Positions 12,701 through 23,083 of a DNA stretch of 64,000 nt are shown piece by piece; position 1 is the first letter of the stretch; every line of letters starts with the position of its first letter. The stretch comes from Chalara sp. BL73 (lineage: Eukaryota > Ascomycota > Leotiomycetes > Helotiales). The position numbers were made by a program, and so were the translations under genes. The notes under the pieces are model-generated. The model made no database searches and was not told where the DNA came from. It saw nothing but the letters and a program-made list of their open reading frames with translations. The stretch is taken from NCBI GenBank assembly GCA_918026815.1, contig CAKJVC010000142.1:186001-250000 (forward strand), given 5' to 3'.

Positions 12701-12979
12701 CCGCCATCCTATCGTCAATCTTTATGCTGCTATTGCGTCTAATGGAAGGTTGTGTAGCATTTCTGTCTTGTTGCTGACTTCGCATGTGAGCGAGTCATTA
12801 TGGCGACTGGCTCGAGAGTGTTAAGGTTATTGCATTGTTCACAAAAGTTGAAATACATCTCACAATACTAGTTGGAGCGAAAATACAAATTATAAACAGT
12901 CAGAGATTATGATAGCATTGGAAAGTCGGACTCTAAACGGGATGCAAGGATTTAGGCATCTTTTGCTTTACAAACCTAG

Positions 12980-13369
12980 TCGTTATTCGCTCCTAACCTC
13001 CTTATTGCCGCAGGGGGGAGAGTAGCAAGTGACCCACAAGAGAAAATCGAGGTTCTGGAGTTTCTCTTGGACAAAGGATTAGATATTAATCAATTTAAAT
13101 TTCAAGACTACCCCGAGTTCCCCTTCCGGTGCGAAAGCAGGGCTTACAGTGCCCCATTGCATTATGTGGCGGCTTTGGGATATGAAGATAGATTTGAGTT
13201 GCTCTTGAGCAGAGGTGCAGACCCTAATGCGGCCGCGTGGAATTCTGTAACAGAATAATACTGTGGGACGGTGCTAGATTGGCAATTGAATAATTCAAAA
13301 AGGTATGATGGGTATAGTCGACGACTTCGGGAGCTTTTAGGTGATGAAACCGAAGTGAAAAAGTTGTGA
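12980..13369 (+). pseudogene. Ankyrin-repeat gene fragment
   Basis: An open frame from about 12980 carries two ankyrin units, recognisable by VLEFLLDKGLDIN and then APLHYVAALGYEDRFELLLS followed by RGADPN. A TAA at 13256-13258 interrupts the frame. Beyond it the same frame continues with TVLDW, RLRELL and a final TGA at 13367-13369, which looks like the natural C-terminus. The 5' part is missing or lost in AT-rich DNA. This is a 3' fragment of a second ankyrin gene, separate from the relic at 9.5-10.5 kb. Confidence 0.65.
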
Positions 13370-13937
13370 TGCTTCAAAGAGACCTCGCAAGCTATCCTGT
13401 TTCAAAAAACTTATTTTAGGACCAATACAGAAGCAGACAGACTGAATCCATAGTGTACTTATACCCTCACATCCTACTTTAAAGCTTTTACTCTTGTTGA
13501 GAGTGTAGCATTAGACATTTACGCTTGGATGGCACTCTGTTTTAGCTAGTTACTTCCTTTTCTATCTTTTTCCTTCCTTAGACGAATACCCAAATACGCA
13601 GCAAGCTTGCTTACACTCTCTTTGTTATTGTGACCACTCCATACACAGTGATCTTGGTCCGTTACAACTATCTTACACTTTTGATAATCTTGTAATTGAG
13701 GGATTGTACAAGGATTTATACAAAGATTTAATACAATAATCGATTCTTAAGTAAACTCATTTTCAAGTTATGATGGTCCTTTGGTTTATTGTAACTTTTA
13801 CTGTATTAAATAAGTATTTAGCTCTGTTGGCTTGCTAATAGTAGCATATGCCCACTCAGTACTTGCTATGGAGCAAAGACATCTGTGTATATACTGTATG
13901 TGGTGCACGGTTTCAGCAAGGTGAATTTATTAGTCGC
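13370..13937. other. AT-rich spacer with a worn minus-strand coding relic
   Basis: On the minus strand, from about 13720 to 13550, roughly 60 codons read without a stop and look protein-like (IVVTDQDHCVWSGHNN, then SVSKLAAYLGIRLRKEKDRK) before stops take over. I cannot assign a family. It is probably a fragment of a dispersed element. The rest is AT-rich and featureless. Confidence 0.4.
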
Positions 13938-15968
13938 CTATTTTGATATTTTTAACACCCCATCCTTCGTCCTAGGTTTGCCAAACAACAACACTCCTCC
14001 TACTACCCATGCTGGCCACCACACGCACCAAACAACAACTTGGGTATACATCCTCCACACATCCCACCCGAACGCTGCCTGGGTTAGTATGTGTTTAACA
14101 CTTACACCCCAGGCCCAGCTCCCAGCCACAAGAACGCTCGTTGGCGCGCTTGCACTCAGCACGATAAAAAGCAAGAATTTGCTCATGAGGCTTAAGGGGG
14201 AGTTGCTTGGTATCGGTTGGATATAAGTTAACGGCGCGGCAAGTAAGCCAACGAGGAACGCGAGCGCAAAGTTAAGGGTTGCGAGTGAGGAAAGAAAAAG
14301 CCCAAGGAGAAGCAGGGAGAATGATTTTATGAGCGCGTATTGTTGCGCTGTTGGCGAGAAATAGCGCCTTAATATTAGCGAGAGAATGAGAGGAAGGATA
14401 GTGTTGGCTATGGCGAAGGCTGTGAAGACGTGGGTCAGCACCTTTTGGGATGTGTTGTTGAAGATGTAGAGGGGGACAACGCCAAGAAACTGTGAACCAG
14501 CAACGATTGCGAGGGGCAGGAAGAGTTCTCTTTCTCGTGCACCATTGGAGAGTTCTACTACGAGAGATACAGAAGCCTCATTTTGTGCTTTTGCCGGCTT
14601 TGTCTTGTCGTCAAGTTCGGCTTTTGGGGCGGCATCTGTTTTTCCTGGCTGTGGTAGTCCACTCTTCACCCAGAGGAAGATAGCCATGATGGTGAAGTTG
14701 ACCGCTACAAGCATAGCGCTTGGAAGATACGTGCCAATGCTGACAAATCGGTTTGTCTGCATTAGGAGATAGAAGAAGAAACTCTGATGGAGGTGTTCTA
14801 ACAAGTTATTCAAACTTCGGAAAGAACTTTCAACAACTCTTCCCATGGCCATTTCATCTTGCCAACCCTCCCCATAGGGCCGCAAAGTAATAGCGTCCAC
14901 GTGATAGGGTATGAAGCTGCTATGTGGACCAGAAGCATGACCTAAGCCCTGGTTCATCATGCCTCGAAGCATAGTCTGTAATCTATCACGGTAGCTCTCG
15001 GAGTGTTTCCACATCTGTTGGATGGAGACGCCTATCCCCATTTGACCGTTTGCGATAGACACTACTGTGTTGAGAAGATCCAGGTTTGGGAGTTGGCCAT
15101 TAATTCCGTCGTATACAATATGTATTGACTCAAATCTGTGGTCAAAGGGATAGTCAACCACAATGGCACCTTGTAGCGCTCCACTCTTCAATGGCAAGGA
15201 CTCAATGCCCGGAGACTGGTGCGCATCATGATATGCGTCCACCCATGCCTGTGGTGCAGCTTTGCTGTCTGCTGTAATCAAGAAGATAATATCCTTCGAC
15301 CACAGTGACCATCCTGAATAGAGTCAGTTGCGTATGTTATGGCTAGTTGCTGAAAAGAATCTTACGCTTGAAATATCTTGCTAGAGTAAGAACAAGTGAT
15401 ACTCCGCCGCGATTGATACTACCATCTGTGTTGATCCAAGCTCCAACAAGGACAATGGCCTCTGTAGCGTCGCCTCTTGGAGCATGCAGTATGGCGTATA
15501 TATTCTCTCCAGAACGTGTTTCTCCGGCAGATTTGTACTCATACTTCTGTCGTGCTACCTTCAATCCCGACGCCTTGAAGAACTCTTCTAATTTATTGTT
15601 TACCCTTCGCTAGTCATTAGCATTTTTGCTTAGTGTAGCGAGTATGTGTCCATACTCGACATTGCTCTTGTCCTGCAACGCATTGATCTCATGCTTATAT
15701 CCCCGGAAAATATGCTGATCACTGCCAGCGAAATATGTGTGAACCTGCCCTGGAAGTAAAGCATTCTCGGAAATGTACGTTCGTCGTGAGTAGTCGTTCA
15801 GTGGTAACACTAGCAGCCAGCCGATTCCTATGACCACGCAGAGAAAGGACAGATACGGCGGAAGTTTGAAGAGAAGCGGATTCCGCCGAGGGTTCACATT
15901 TGAAGCTTCTTGAAAGTCAGTAGCTATCGCGCTAGGCTTATGATTGACTTACTCAGCAGGCTAGCCAT
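13938..15968 (-). CDS. GAA1: GPI transamidase component GAA1
   Basis: Exons (minus) 15968-15953, 15905-15656, 15604-15366 and 15313-13938 give 626 aa, the usual length of the family. GAA1 is the subunit of the ER GPI-transamidase complex thought to catalyse or assist attachment of the GPI anchor to proteins. The sequence shows one N-terminal membrane segment (about residues 23-40), a large lumenal M28-peptidase-like domain with ILHAPRGDATEAIVLV and GGVSLVLTLARYF, the conserved IEGLNGQLPNLD-like block (YDGINGQLPNLDLLNT), and a C-terminal array of membrane helices. Exon 1 is only 16 nt and was chosen because it restores MASLL ahead of NPRRNPLLFKLPPYL. The third exon uses an AAG acceptor in a 51-nt intron. 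Confidence 0.93.
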
Positions 15969-16434
15969 TGCTATAACTCGTTGGTGTTGATTGCATCAAG
16001 GCCTAAATGTTGAGCTTCAAGTCGCGAGGCTGACACGTTCTCACGTCCAAGTTGTGGGAGAGAGAAAAGGGGCTTGGCTAGGGTACCCTTTCCACGGGGA
16101 AAGTCAGCCGTGCAGGCTGGGCTCTCAGCAGTTCACGCCAGAAGTACACAGTATAATACTTCAAGTAGCACGCGAGAAAGTTCCTGCCAAATTTATACAA
16201 CAGCTAACGTTGCGATAAGACTTAAAAGATGTGAATCTGAGACTTGTCCAACAAAGGACAATACTCTATGTTTAGCGCTTGATCAAGATTTATACATTAC
16301 TTAGGAGGATTCTGTTACCAAACTCAGAATAATTCCCCTACTCTATGCTCCGGTGTTTTCATATGCAAAACAAATACCGCGAACGCCAAATTATGCTAGA
16401 TATCATACAAAACATATTAAGTCATCACATAAGC
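15969..16434. other. Intergenic between RBD2 3' end and GAA1 5' end
   Basis: No gene is supported. It presumably includes the GAA1 promoter and RBD2 terminator on the minus strand. Confidence 0.5.
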
Positions 16435-17456
16435 TTAAGGACCCAGTCGTTGCGAGCTTCCTACATAACCCATCGGACTGTCGGTTGTTGGAGTAGTCGA
16501 AGGAAGAACCCCAAATCGACCATATGTCTTTTGATCAACAGAAACATAGTGAGGTAACCGCCCAAGTAAATTCATCTTGCCTTCTATCCATCGAAGAATC
16601 TTCTCTGGTGGAGCTAAAAATCTGAGGTACCCAAGCCCCCCTGAAACTAGAGTCAGCCTACGACTAGAGCATTGAATATAAGGCTTCACTTACATCCATA
16701 CCCAAACGCCAGTCCACATACGTGTCCCAGAAAGCTGGTATTTGGGACTAAAAATGTTACAAATAAGACCATAACAAAAGGCGTTATCCATGTTGGAATT
16801 TTATAGTCGCCAAGCTGGAAGAAAGGATTTGTCTTGTATGTCTTCACAGCTTCCATTGCAAGGAGGGTGAATACCCAAATACTGCTCTTCTAATTAAATT
16901 TTTTTCTTGATTCAACAAGATGGATATCCATACCTTGCGCCTAATATGGTGGTATTCATGCGGAGAATTCCTCTCTCAATGAAAGTATATAATAACGCCG
17001 GGATGGTGGAAAGGGCTATAAATGTGTTAGTTAGGTATTGGCTAATCTGGCATATGTGTAGAAATGATTCTTCACTTACGACCAACAAATAATGCTACAG
17101 ACGTCAAAGTTCCGAATTCTGCTTCAAATCTCTCTAATAACGGAGTCAAGGCGATGAGATTCATAAAGCAATGGAAGAAGCCGGCATGAATCAGTGGAAA
17201 GGTATTAGTTCGATACACTGAAAGAATGAACGATCAGCTCAAGAAGACCATGTGCGACCGGAATCTAATACTAACTGGTGCTTAATCCAATCTCATCCGG
17301 TATTAGAGCTCCCCATTGCTGCACATCCCAAACGGTCTGGTAACTGAGAATCCATAGTGCTATTATTATAGTAACAATGGCTCTAGTGAATAACGGCAAC
17401 CGGAAGATATATGATCGCATACGAGTTGCTGAGAACTGTGGAAGACTGGGAGCCAT
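16435..17456 (-). CDS. RBD2: Rhomboid family intramembrane protease RBD2
   Basis: Exons (minus) 17456-17276, 17217-17080, 17015-16934, 16881-16694 and 16640-16435 give 264 aa. Rhomboids are serine proteases that cut within membranes; fungal Rbd2 sits in the Golgi and is linked to sterol-response factor processing in some species. Several membrane segments are visible. The catalytic serine is in GASIW (about S134, created across an exon junction) and the histidine in GHVCG (about H187). The C-terminus has the strongly conserved APPEKILRWIEGK and LPHYVSVDQKTYGRFG blocks. The start at MAPSLPQFSATR is preferred over an in-frame upstream ATG at 17525 because it matches the family N-terminus. Confidence 0.92.
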
Positions 17457-18248
17457 CTCGAGGGAACTGTCCTCAACGGGACAACCGAGTCGCAGCGGTG
17501 CAAGCCAGGTGTTGGTACCTCGCAATTGAGGGATTGGTATAACTTTCGAGTCGCACTAGTTTCTGGACCTGCCTTACAAGCTCTCGTGCCGTAGAAGAGT
17601 TTGAAAATCTGTAAGGTGTCCAAGTGAATAATAAAACTTCAATTTCCCAAGTCCGGAATGATCGCTAAATTAGGAAACCCTGCATCATCAAACGGTAAGG
17701 CTGAAATCTTGGCGTAAGGAAGGCTGGTGATTTGATTATACACAACTGCTGCTTCATGTACGAAGTTGGGGTGATATGTAATGCAGTGCTTAACTGGAAA
17801 GAAAGTCTGTTCCTATACATTTTAAGGAATCATCTTTTGTTCTGTTAGTCGGGGGACGGAATGCTTCCACAAGGAGAGCCAGGTTTAATATAATACCAAC
17901 CACATAGATTTGAGCAAAGAAATGGCTGTCCCTTTAAGCCATTTCTCTTTGTACCGCCCTTTTAGTGCAAGCAATAGACTGCTTGTGCTGGATTATTCGT
18001 CTCAACGGCCACTTGACCAAGTACTCAGAATTCATACGGGATCTTTTACGCCGTATTTTGAGATATTTCGGAACACAACAATATGGTGAAAGTTCTGCAA
18101 AGATGCGAACTATGGTATGATGCGAATGACGTCCTGGTGTACATCTACAACATGTATCATCTCTTATGGCCGTGCCATTGTCTCTATCTGCGAGACCTAT
18201 AGTACAATCCCTTCCTCTCTTGGGTGAGCCCAGACTCCTATGATGTGA
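17457..18248. other. Intergenic upstream of RBD2
   Basis: No gene or RNA is supported. It holds the RBD2 promoter and the RPN9 3' region, both on the minus strand. Confidence 0.5.
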
Positions 18249-19484
18249 TTATGCTGCCCAAACATCTTGACCTTTCGCCTCAATCCAATTACCCAGCGAA
18301 TTGACGCTCGAATCCCAGTCCTGTAATCTTGTTCGCATGTTATCAATCTGCTTCTTATCGAGCACCTTTGGTTGTACCCAGTTGATACGTGCGATCTGAT
18401 CAACCTGGTCTATGCTTCCGCGTAATAAACCTAAACTCAATGCTTTCATAATCAAGTGCTCGATCTCATCTGGCCGGACTTTGGTTTCCTCAGAGATGGT
18501 GGAGAAAGACATGGCACGATCATGGGGCGGCCGCCTGAATACGGCTTCTGTGAGAGCAGCAAGGTATATCTTCTGTCTCAAGCCATCTCTGTGTTCTGCA
18601 AGGAGTGGGTTCGAGGAGATGTGCCCCGCAAGAACATCATATGCGGCCAAATCTCCACGATTGAACGCAAAAAGAAGATCACGAAGCCATGACTCGTCCT
18701 CTTTAAGAGCATCGAGAATTGGATGCAAAAGAAGTTCTCCGAAGTTATAGATTGTGTCTGAAACCAATGCTGCAAGACTTAAGTCATAGGCGCGGCTCTT
18801 GCGTTCGTTGGCAGTGAGGTCCTTGAGGTCGATACAGGCCAAATATAAAAGAGCATTGCGGTAGTAAGAGGCAAATTCATGTTTTGACTGCTAGAATTAG
18901 ATGCGCCTGGTAGTGTTTAGAGGTGAGACAGACCTGGTAATACTCCGCGTTGACTCTGTAGAAGGCGGCATGGACGATTGTCTCTACAGAATCGAAACTA
19001 TCCAAAACCTTCTCTGACTTATCCAGCTCCTTCCTCGCACCTTCTGGATCCTTAAGCTCCAATTTGACTTTGGCTACAGCGACCGTGGCGTAAACGTATG
19101 CATCTTGAGAAGTTGGTTTATTGACCTTGTTGGCAACAGCTGTGAGAAATGACAAGCGTTCCTGACTATCTGAGAAAAGTTTAGTAATACTCTAAATAGT
19201 ACGATGTCTATGTTACCTTTGCATTGTTCTGCCGCACGAAGAGCAAGAGTTACCAGCCGTAGCTGATTAATCTTATCTGCGAAGGTGAGAATGAAGCTTC
19301 TGTAGAATGGTAACCGCTGAGCAGCGCTCTCCTCGTGGTTGAAGTATGTGACAAGTGCATCCGTAAGCTGATGCCATAGCTTCCGTTCCCATAGATCCTC
19401 AAAGGAGAACACCAGTGCCTGTAGATCTTCTGGAGCATTGTCCCGTTGCTCCCCTAAAAAGTCGGGAATGGTATCAACATTCAT
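18249..19484 (-). CDS. RPN9: 26S proteasome regulatory subunit RPN9 (PSMD13)
   Basis: Exons (minus) 19484-19217, 19169-18934 and 18890-18249 give 381 aa, close to the family norm. RPN9 is a non-ATPase lid subunit of the 19S regulatory particle. The protein is almost all helical. The N-terminal part carries the solenoid (YVYATVAVAKVKLEL, GARKELDKSEKVLDSF) and the C-terminal part the PCI domain with its winged helix (FSTISEETKVRPDEIEHLIMKAL). It ends in a helix containing RLQDWDSSV. The gene is divergent from the complex I subunit gene; the two ATGs are 221 bp apart and must share a promoter region. Confidence 0.94.
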
Positions 19485-19705
19485 GGTGGGCGGATTTTAG
19501 AAGATGGGGATGCCGTATCCAGTAAAGAGAATGTGCCAAACGGCTCAGGGTATTTTGTATTCGTATAGTTTGTGAGGTTGCAAAGTTGTGTTTAAAGTTG
19601 AGGCGCGGCTGAAGGGTACCTGGAGCTCTGAAATCCACATCGGCATTTAGAAAATCCGGCCGAAAGTGGGTCTAATGTCGACCTCAACTCAACTCTCGTG
19701 AAGAT

Positions 19706-21299
19706 ATGAACCGTCAATTGATATTGAGAGCAGTCGCAATCATGCAGAAAGCCTGCAGTCCGTCGAGTATGAACAGTCTCCGGACTGCCATGCGAGCAAG
19801 CTGCGGCGGTCCCTCTCTTACACGGAGCGTCAGCGATATTGCCATAACAAGGACGGGTAAGCCCATTATTCGCACACAAGGTGGCAGGTCAGTACTTGGG
19901 ACACAAATTCAATTGAGTTTCGCTGAGCCATGAAATCATAGATCATCATTAGGAGGTAAATTACGGCATCTTGCAACCCAATTCCGGTTACTGATAGCGG
20001 TTAGGACACACTGTTACGGTTTTCGGAGCAACTGGATTCCTAGGACGATACATTGTCAACAGACTTGGTACGAATGTATCGGAAGATACGAGGCAGCGTC
20101 TTCAACTAACTTTCAAAATCTAGCGCGAAAAGGATGTACTGTTATAGTACCCTTCCGAGAGGAAATGGCCAAGAGACATTTGAAGGTTGCAGGCGATCTG
20201 GGCAGAGTTATATTCATGGTATGAAGGTGGTGTGCTTATAGCAGGAGCCCTGCTGAGTGCTGTATAGGAATACGATCTCAGAAACACACAATCTCTGGAG
20301 GAGAGTGTAAGGCACTCTGACGTTGTCTATAATCTCGTCGGACGAATGTACCCTACAAAGTACGGTTGAGCACTTACAAATCAGCGCCGTATGTCTGACG
20401 TTTGCTAGGAACTTTGATTTAGAGGATGTCCACGTCGAAGGTACAGAGCGTATTGCGGATGCAGTGGCTAAATACGATTGCGATCGATTTATTCAGGTCT
20501 CGTCCTACAATGCGAGCCTCGACTCTCCTTCAGAGTTCTTCAGAACCAAGGTCAGAGATTATCTCACCAAAGAAGATATCTTAGCTAAACGAATATTTGA
20601 TTATAGGCTAGAGGTGAACAAGTGGCACGTAGCATCTTCCCAGAGACTACTATCGTCAGACCAGCACCTTTGTTTGGTTTTGAGGACCGTCTGTTGCATA
20701 GATTGGCCGGCGTCACTAATGTTTTGACCTCCAATCACATGCAGGAACGCTACTGGCCCGTTCATGTAAGTGATTAACATGCTTTGAGGAAATTTGCCTT
20801 GCTTACGATTTTCTAGGCAATTGATGTTGGAGAGGCATTAGAAAAAATGCTTTACGATGATAACACTGCTTCTGAGACATATGAACTTTTCGGTCCAAAG
20901 AACTACTCAACCGCAGAGATCGCTGAGTTGGTAGACAAGGAGATTGGCAAGCACCGACGACACATCAACCTTCCCAAGAAGATTCTCAAGCCTGCCGCCA
21001 AACTTCTGAACCAGGCTTTGTGGTGGCCTGTGCTTTCAGCCGACGAGATTGAGCGGGAATTCATCGATCAGACAATTGATCCTAGAGCAAAGACCTTCAA
21101 GGACCTTAGCATCGAACCAGCAGAGCTTAGCAGTTTGACTTTCCACTACTTGGTAAGAAATTATCATCCTTGCCCAGCTTCATATCTAACCTCGCCACAG
21201 CAAGGTTACCGGAGCTCGTCATTCTATGACTTGCCACCTGCGACAGAACGCGAGAAGAGGGAGGAGAAGAAATTTTTGCATGTTCTCGATTCTCAATAG
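19706..21299 (+). CDS. Mitochondrial complex I 40-kDa subunit (NDUFA9 family)
   Basis: Exons 19706-19887, 19942-19955, 20005-20067, 20124-20218, 20268-20359, 20409-20550, 20607-20765, 20817-21152 and 21201-21299 give 393 aa. This is the NADPH-binding, short-chain-dehydrogenase-like accessory subunit of NADH:ubiquinone oxidoreductase, known as nuo-40 in Neurospora. It has a basic, Ser/Arg-rich mitochondrial presequence, then the dinucleotide fold with GATGFLG (about residues 73-79), YDLRN, VYNLVGR and an EFFRTKARGEQV block where an active SDR would have YxxxK. Exon 2 is a 14-nt micro-exon that restores SSLGGH. An internal ATG at 19742 is an alternative start. Confidence 0.94.
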
Positions 21300-21810
21300 A
21301 GATGGCGGATGTGTAAGTTGAAGTAGAATAGTCAAATGTACATATGCAAAATTTTCTTTGTCAGATGCCCAAAGTGATCAGGAAATAATTGAAAATGTAA
21401 AAGAGTTTTGTGCAACATACTTCATCAGTATTTACATCCAGTGGAAATCTCGGGAAGAGCACACCATCGATTATCCACATAGTTCCCTAAGCATGGGTTC
21501 ATCCAATCTCAGCATGAAAATTCCAACAAGCCAAACCCCATTTCGATAGTGTAACATGTGAAACAAGATGCGTTCGTTGATATCAAGCTGTTTTCTAAGG
21601 GAAAAAAATAATATAATATAAAAAATAAAATAAGAATTGCCATACCCACAACCTACCCAATTCCCTCAATCCCATCCCCCCTCCTATTCGCCTCGCTAAA
21701 ATTTCTCTCCTATCCAAATCAAATCCAAGCAGCACCCCCAAACACCACCACCACCAACACCCGACCATCCTCCATTCTCCGCTTCTTGTGCCTCCCACCG
21801 TAATTTCATA
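21300..21810. other. Intergenic upstream of EFM5
   Basis: No gene is supported. Bases 21640-21800 are strongly C- and T-rich on the plus strand, typical of a fungal core promoter or 5' leader. Confidence 0.5.
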
Positions 21811-22915
21811 ATGGCCGACTCCGATGACGAAATACCGCAAGTATTCTCCTTCCAAAAAAAAAAAAAATCCCCAATGATATCCTGACTCAGGATCCAGCAC
21901 GCTCCCAAGCGACACTCTCTCCGCGCTCCAAGAATTCTACGCCGACCGCGACGCCCGCGATAGGAGGTTTCAGGAGCTGCAGAGCGCGGCAGAGGAGCGG
22001 GCGAGCGGCCAGAAGGTGTTGAGCATGGATGCGTTTGCGGAGGATTGGAACGAGAGTCAGTTCTGGGTAGGTCACGGGACCTCTTCTTCTTCTTCTTCTT
22101 CTGCTTCCCCCGTCTTCTTCCCCCTTCCTGCGGGCTTGGGGTTTGGGACTTCTGTTCAGGAGGGGCGGCTTTGCGGAAATTTTTTTATTTATTGATGCTT
22201 ATCCGGGCAGTATTCCGACGACACGGCTACGCTGCTTGCGGGGAGCTTGTTGGAGGGCATGGATTCGACGAAAACGATAGCGGTGGTCAGCGCGCCGAGC
22301 GTGTTTGTGCAGTTGAAGAACCTGTTGGTGAGTGCATCCATGCTCGTCTGAATCGATGGAGAGGGAGAAGACGGAGCTCATATATATCAGAATCAGAGCG
22401 GGAAGAGCGAGGAAGAGAAACCCAAGCTCTGGCTGCTGGAGTACGATAAACGCTTTAATGTCTTTCCAGAGTTCGTGTTTTATGATTTTAATGAGCCCTT
22501 TGGGTTGCCCGGTGAGTGTCCGTGCGAGGTGAGGGAGAAGACGAGCTAACAGATGGGATATGTAGTGGCAATGAAAGGCACTGTCGATAGCTTCATCGTT
22601 GATCCGCCGTTTTTGAGCGAGGAATGTCAGACGAAAGGTTCGTCCTATCCCATTCATATCCGGATTATGTTCTAATATTGCCCAGCTGCAATGACCGTCC
22701 GCTGGCTTTCCAAGTCCTGGGGTTCCAAAGACTCCCGCCTAATAGTGTGTACTGGTGAGCGCATGGAACCCCTAATCCATAAACTCTATCGTCCACAAGG
22801 CATCGCGACCACCACTTTCCTTCCTGTGCACACCAAAGGTTTAAGTAACGAATTCTTCTGCTATGCCAATTTCGAGTGTGAGCACTGGAAATGGAAACCT
22901 AGGGATGGATTATGA
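21811..22915 (+). CDS. EFM5: eEF1A lysine N-methyltransferase EFM5
   Basis: Exons 21811-21836, 21898-22066, 22211-22327, 22391-22511, 22566-22637 and 22686-22915 give 244 aa. Efm5 methylates a lysine of translation elongation factor eEF1A. The acidic start MADSDDE, SALQEFYADRDARD, the SQFWYSDDTA block and the catalytic DPPF motif (about residues 157-160) identify it. The C-terminal half has CTGERMEPLI and NEFFCYANFE. Joining exon 1 to exon 2 in frame is possible only with a GC donor (GCAAGT at 21837) and a CAG acceptor at 21897. The only nearby GT donor (21841) puts exon 2 out of frame. The second intron (144 nt) contains a CTT-repeat tract. Confidence 0.88.
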
Positions 22916-23083
22916 TAGGATTGCAAGCATTAAAACTGGGATACTTCATAATAAATATTCATTATACAGCTTCTTCCTCGCTGTGGGTATAGGATGTACG
23001 AGTACAAGGTAGCTTTCTAAACGCCGATCATGCCCTCCCATTTTATCCTACAATGCTGGTATTCTCCATGCTACCGATGCAGC

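Noticed and set aside
19570..19585. GGTTGCAAAG resembling the yeast proteasome element GGTGGCAAA near RPN9
   Set aside because: One mismatch, single copy, and the element is not established outside budding yeasts.
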